Under the pieces are notes generated by a model that saw only the letters and a program-made list of their open reading frames with translations, had not been told where the DNA came from and did no database searches. From Candidatus Omnitrophota bacterium (GTDB lineage Bacteria > Omnitrophota > Omnitrophia > Omnitrophales > Danuiimicrobiaceae), in contig JACQQO010000075.1 of assembly GCA_016206955.1 (NCBI GenBank), forward strand, positions 1 to 7,604: 7,604 bases of DNA, written 5' to 3'. Below are positions 6,287 to 7,604 of the stretch, piece by piece (position 1 is the stretch's first letter; every line of letters begins with the position of its first letter). Both the position numbers and the translations under genes were made by a program.

Positions 6287-7421
6287 TAACCTCTGCCTCC
6301 TCTCGCGCCCACGCGTCTGTTTCCAAAATTTGGTTCAAGGTTGGATTTTGAATCGGATGATGGAGCGTCATCGCTCGTTCTACTATCTTTGGAATTTCCG
6401 AAAAACGGACGGAACCCGCCAGGAATTTTTGGACAGCGACTTCATTGGCGGCGTTCAAAACGGCTGGCATTGTACCGCCGCACCTTTTGGCTTCATAACC
6501 GAGTCCCAGGCACGGAAAGCGTTTGAAATCGGGCTTAAAAAAATGAAATTCTCGGACAGCGGTCAAGTTCAAACTTGGAATGCTATTCACAAAACGCGAA
6601 GGGTAACTTAACGCATATTGAATGGGAAGCCGCATGTCGGTAATTCCAAGCTGTGCCAGTTGAGAACCGTCTACAAATTCAATCAAGGCATGCACCACTG
6701 CTTCCGGATGAATCACCACTTCAATCTGATCCACCGAGACCTGAAATAAATTGGTTGCTTCAATCACTTCCAATCCTTTATTCATCAAAGTGGCGGAATC
6801 AATTGTGATTTTCGGGCCCATTTTCCATCGTGGATGATGAAGTGCCTGACGCGGGGTTACCTTCCTTAAATCCACTTTGCGGCCGAAGAAAGGACCGCCT
6901 GATGAAGTGAGAATGAGTTTCTTGATCGTATCTTTTGCTTTCCCTTCAAGGCACTGCCAAAGGCCTGAATGCTCACTATCGATTGGAATTAACTCGCCGC
7001 CGCTTTGCTCCGCCTCACGAATCAGAAGCTCGCCCGCCATCACCAACGGTTCCTTATTGGCAACGGCAACCGTCTTTCCTGCCTTGAGGGCAGCTAAAAT
7101 CGGCCGAAGGCCCAAGGAACCAGCCATGGCGAATACAATTTTCTCTGCCCTTGTCACCGTGCTCGCAGCCAAAAGGCCGGCCTCGCCCGTCGTGACCTGA
7201 ATTCCAAATGGCCTCAGGCGTTTCTCAAGCCAAATGGCTTGACCCTCTTCAAAAAGACAAACGAGATGAGGCCTAAATTTTTTGGCTTGTCTAAAAAGAA
7301 GTTCGGCATTCCGACGCGCCGCAAGAGCCGCTACGCGAAGTTTTTTGGGATGCGCTTCGACTACCCGAAGCGTATTGACTCCGATAGAGCCGGTCGATCC
7401 AATAATTGAAATTTCTTTCAT
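6279..7421 (-). CDS. dxr: 1-deoxy-D-xylulose 5-phosphate reductoisomerase
   Basis: This enzyme catalyses the NADPH-dependent rearrangement and reduction of DXP to 2-C-methyl-D-erythritol 4-phosphate, the first committed step of MEP isoprenoid synthesis. From ATG at 7421 it has 380 residues, normal for the family. The nucleotide-binding loop is GSTGSIG (8-14). AVANKEPLVMAGELL is 119-133. The metal-binding IDSEHSG gives D148 and E150, with the third acidic ligand E218 in MNKGLEVIEA. Substrate-binding parts include TSSGGPFF (172-179) and HHPRWKMGPKITIDSATLMNKG (196-216). FVDGSQLAQLGITDMRLPIQYA (249-270) is the family's C-terminal signature. An in-frame TTG at 7424 directly precedes the ATG. I chose the ATG, although an AAGGA 10 nt before the TTG and 13 nt before the ATG leaves this open. 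It starts 4 nt after cdsA and overlaps rseP by 8 nt. Isoprenoids made this way feed undecaprenyl phosphate and quinones. Confidence 0.96.
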   Translation of the reverse strand: MKEISIIGSTGSIGVNTLRVVEAHPKKLRVAALAARRNAELLFRQAKKFRPHLVCLFEEGQAIWLEKRLRPFGIQVTTGEAGLLAASTVTRAEKIVFAMAGSLGLRPILAALKAGKTVAVANKEPLVMAGELLIREAEQSGGELIPIDSEHSGLWQCLEGKAKDTIKKLILTSSGGPFFGRKVDLRKVTPRQALHHPRWKMGPKITIDSATLMNKGLEVIEATNLFQVSVDQIEVVIHPEAVVHALIEFVDGSQLAQLGITDMRLPIQYALSYPSRFVNSIPSLNLTAVREFHFFKPDFKRFPCLGLGYEAKRCGGTMPAVLNAANEVAVQKFLAGSVRFSEIPKIVERAMTLHHPIQNPTLNQILETDAWAREEAEVND

Positions 7422-7425
7422 CAAA

Positions 7426-7604
7426 TCAATATATTCCTTGCATCGTGGTTAAATAATAATAAGTGACCGGAATTGTCGGCAGGAGACTATCCATCACATC
7501 CAAAACGCCGCCCAAGCCCGGAATAGTACCGGAATCTTTGATACCCGCATCGCGCTTCAACAAACTTTCCGATAAATCTCCGAGCTGACCAATCACCCCT
7601 AAAA
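7426..7604 (-). CDS. cdsA: Phosphatidate cytidylyltransferase, C-terminal fragment (5' end beyond window)
   Basis: Only the last 58 residues lie in the window, in frame from the right edge to TGA at 7428-7426. They carry the CDP-diglyceride synthetase signature region, GQLGDLSESLLKRDAGIKDSG followed by IPGLGGVLDVMDSLL and a hydrophobic end. The enzyme makes CDP-diacylglycerol from phosphatidate and CTP at the inner membrane, the entry to all phospholipid synthesis. The KRDAGIKDSG core with its acidic and basic residues is intact. The usual H of PGHGG is L, the R of LDR.D is V, and the loop between SG and PG is one residue shorter than in the form I remember for E. coli-like enzymes. Its position before dxr and rseP fits the common uppS-cdsA-dxr-rseP arrangement. 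Identity is secure despite the truncation by the window edge. Confidence 0.92.
   Translation of the reverse strand, partial: LGVIGQLGDLSESLLKRDAGIKDSGTIPGLGGVLDVMDSLLPTIPVTYYYLTTMQGIY

Overview
The window holds six genes, all reading leftwards (minus strand), from a Gram-negative-type bacterium with roughly balanced base composition. The envelope genes show this: an outer-membrane efflux channel, a periplasmic adaptor and an RseP-type site-2 protease. The variant CdsA signature (PGLGG and LDVMD in place of PGHGG and LDR.D) and the INS-less prolyl-tRNA synthetase make me think of a PVC-like or candidate-phylum lineage such as Omnitrophota. This is a guess from memory and cannot be fixed from this window.

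Right half (7604 down to 3901): the distal part of a tightly packed housekeeping operon, cdsA (3' end only) - dxr - rseP - proS. The gaps are 4 nt, an 8-nt overlap and 7 nt. The first three genes serve phospholipid activation, isoprenoid precursor synthesis by the MEP pathway and membrane proteolysis. The operon ends with a prolyl-tRNA synthetase. This gene order is common in bacteria. The ProRS is short (422 aa) because the INS editing domain is replaced by a small segment with two CxxC pairs.

Middle (3900 to 3728): a 173-nt intergenic stretch. It carries a perfect 26-bp inverted repeat (67 nt overall) 7 nt after the proS stop, then a probable promoter with an 18-nt palindrome over the predicted transcription start of the next gene.

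Left half (3727 to 1): a gene for an XRE-type HTH regulator with a C-terminal cupin domain, then a 106-bp spacer with a near-consensus sigma70 promoter (TTGACT-17-TATAAT) flanked upstream by a 17-nt imperfect palindrome. This promoter drives a TolC-like outer-membrane factor and, 16 nt downstream, an RND/HlyD-type membrane fusion protein whose 3' end is outside the window. The missing third part, an inner-membrane pump (RND or ABC permease), is expected further left. The simplest reading is an efflux operon next to its candidate regulator; that link is inference.

No tRNA, rRNA, CRISPR array, insertion-sequence transposase or riboswitch was recognised. Most of the window is ordinary. The parts worth a second look are the 26-bp inverted repeat, the two promoter palindromes and the INS-less ProRS.
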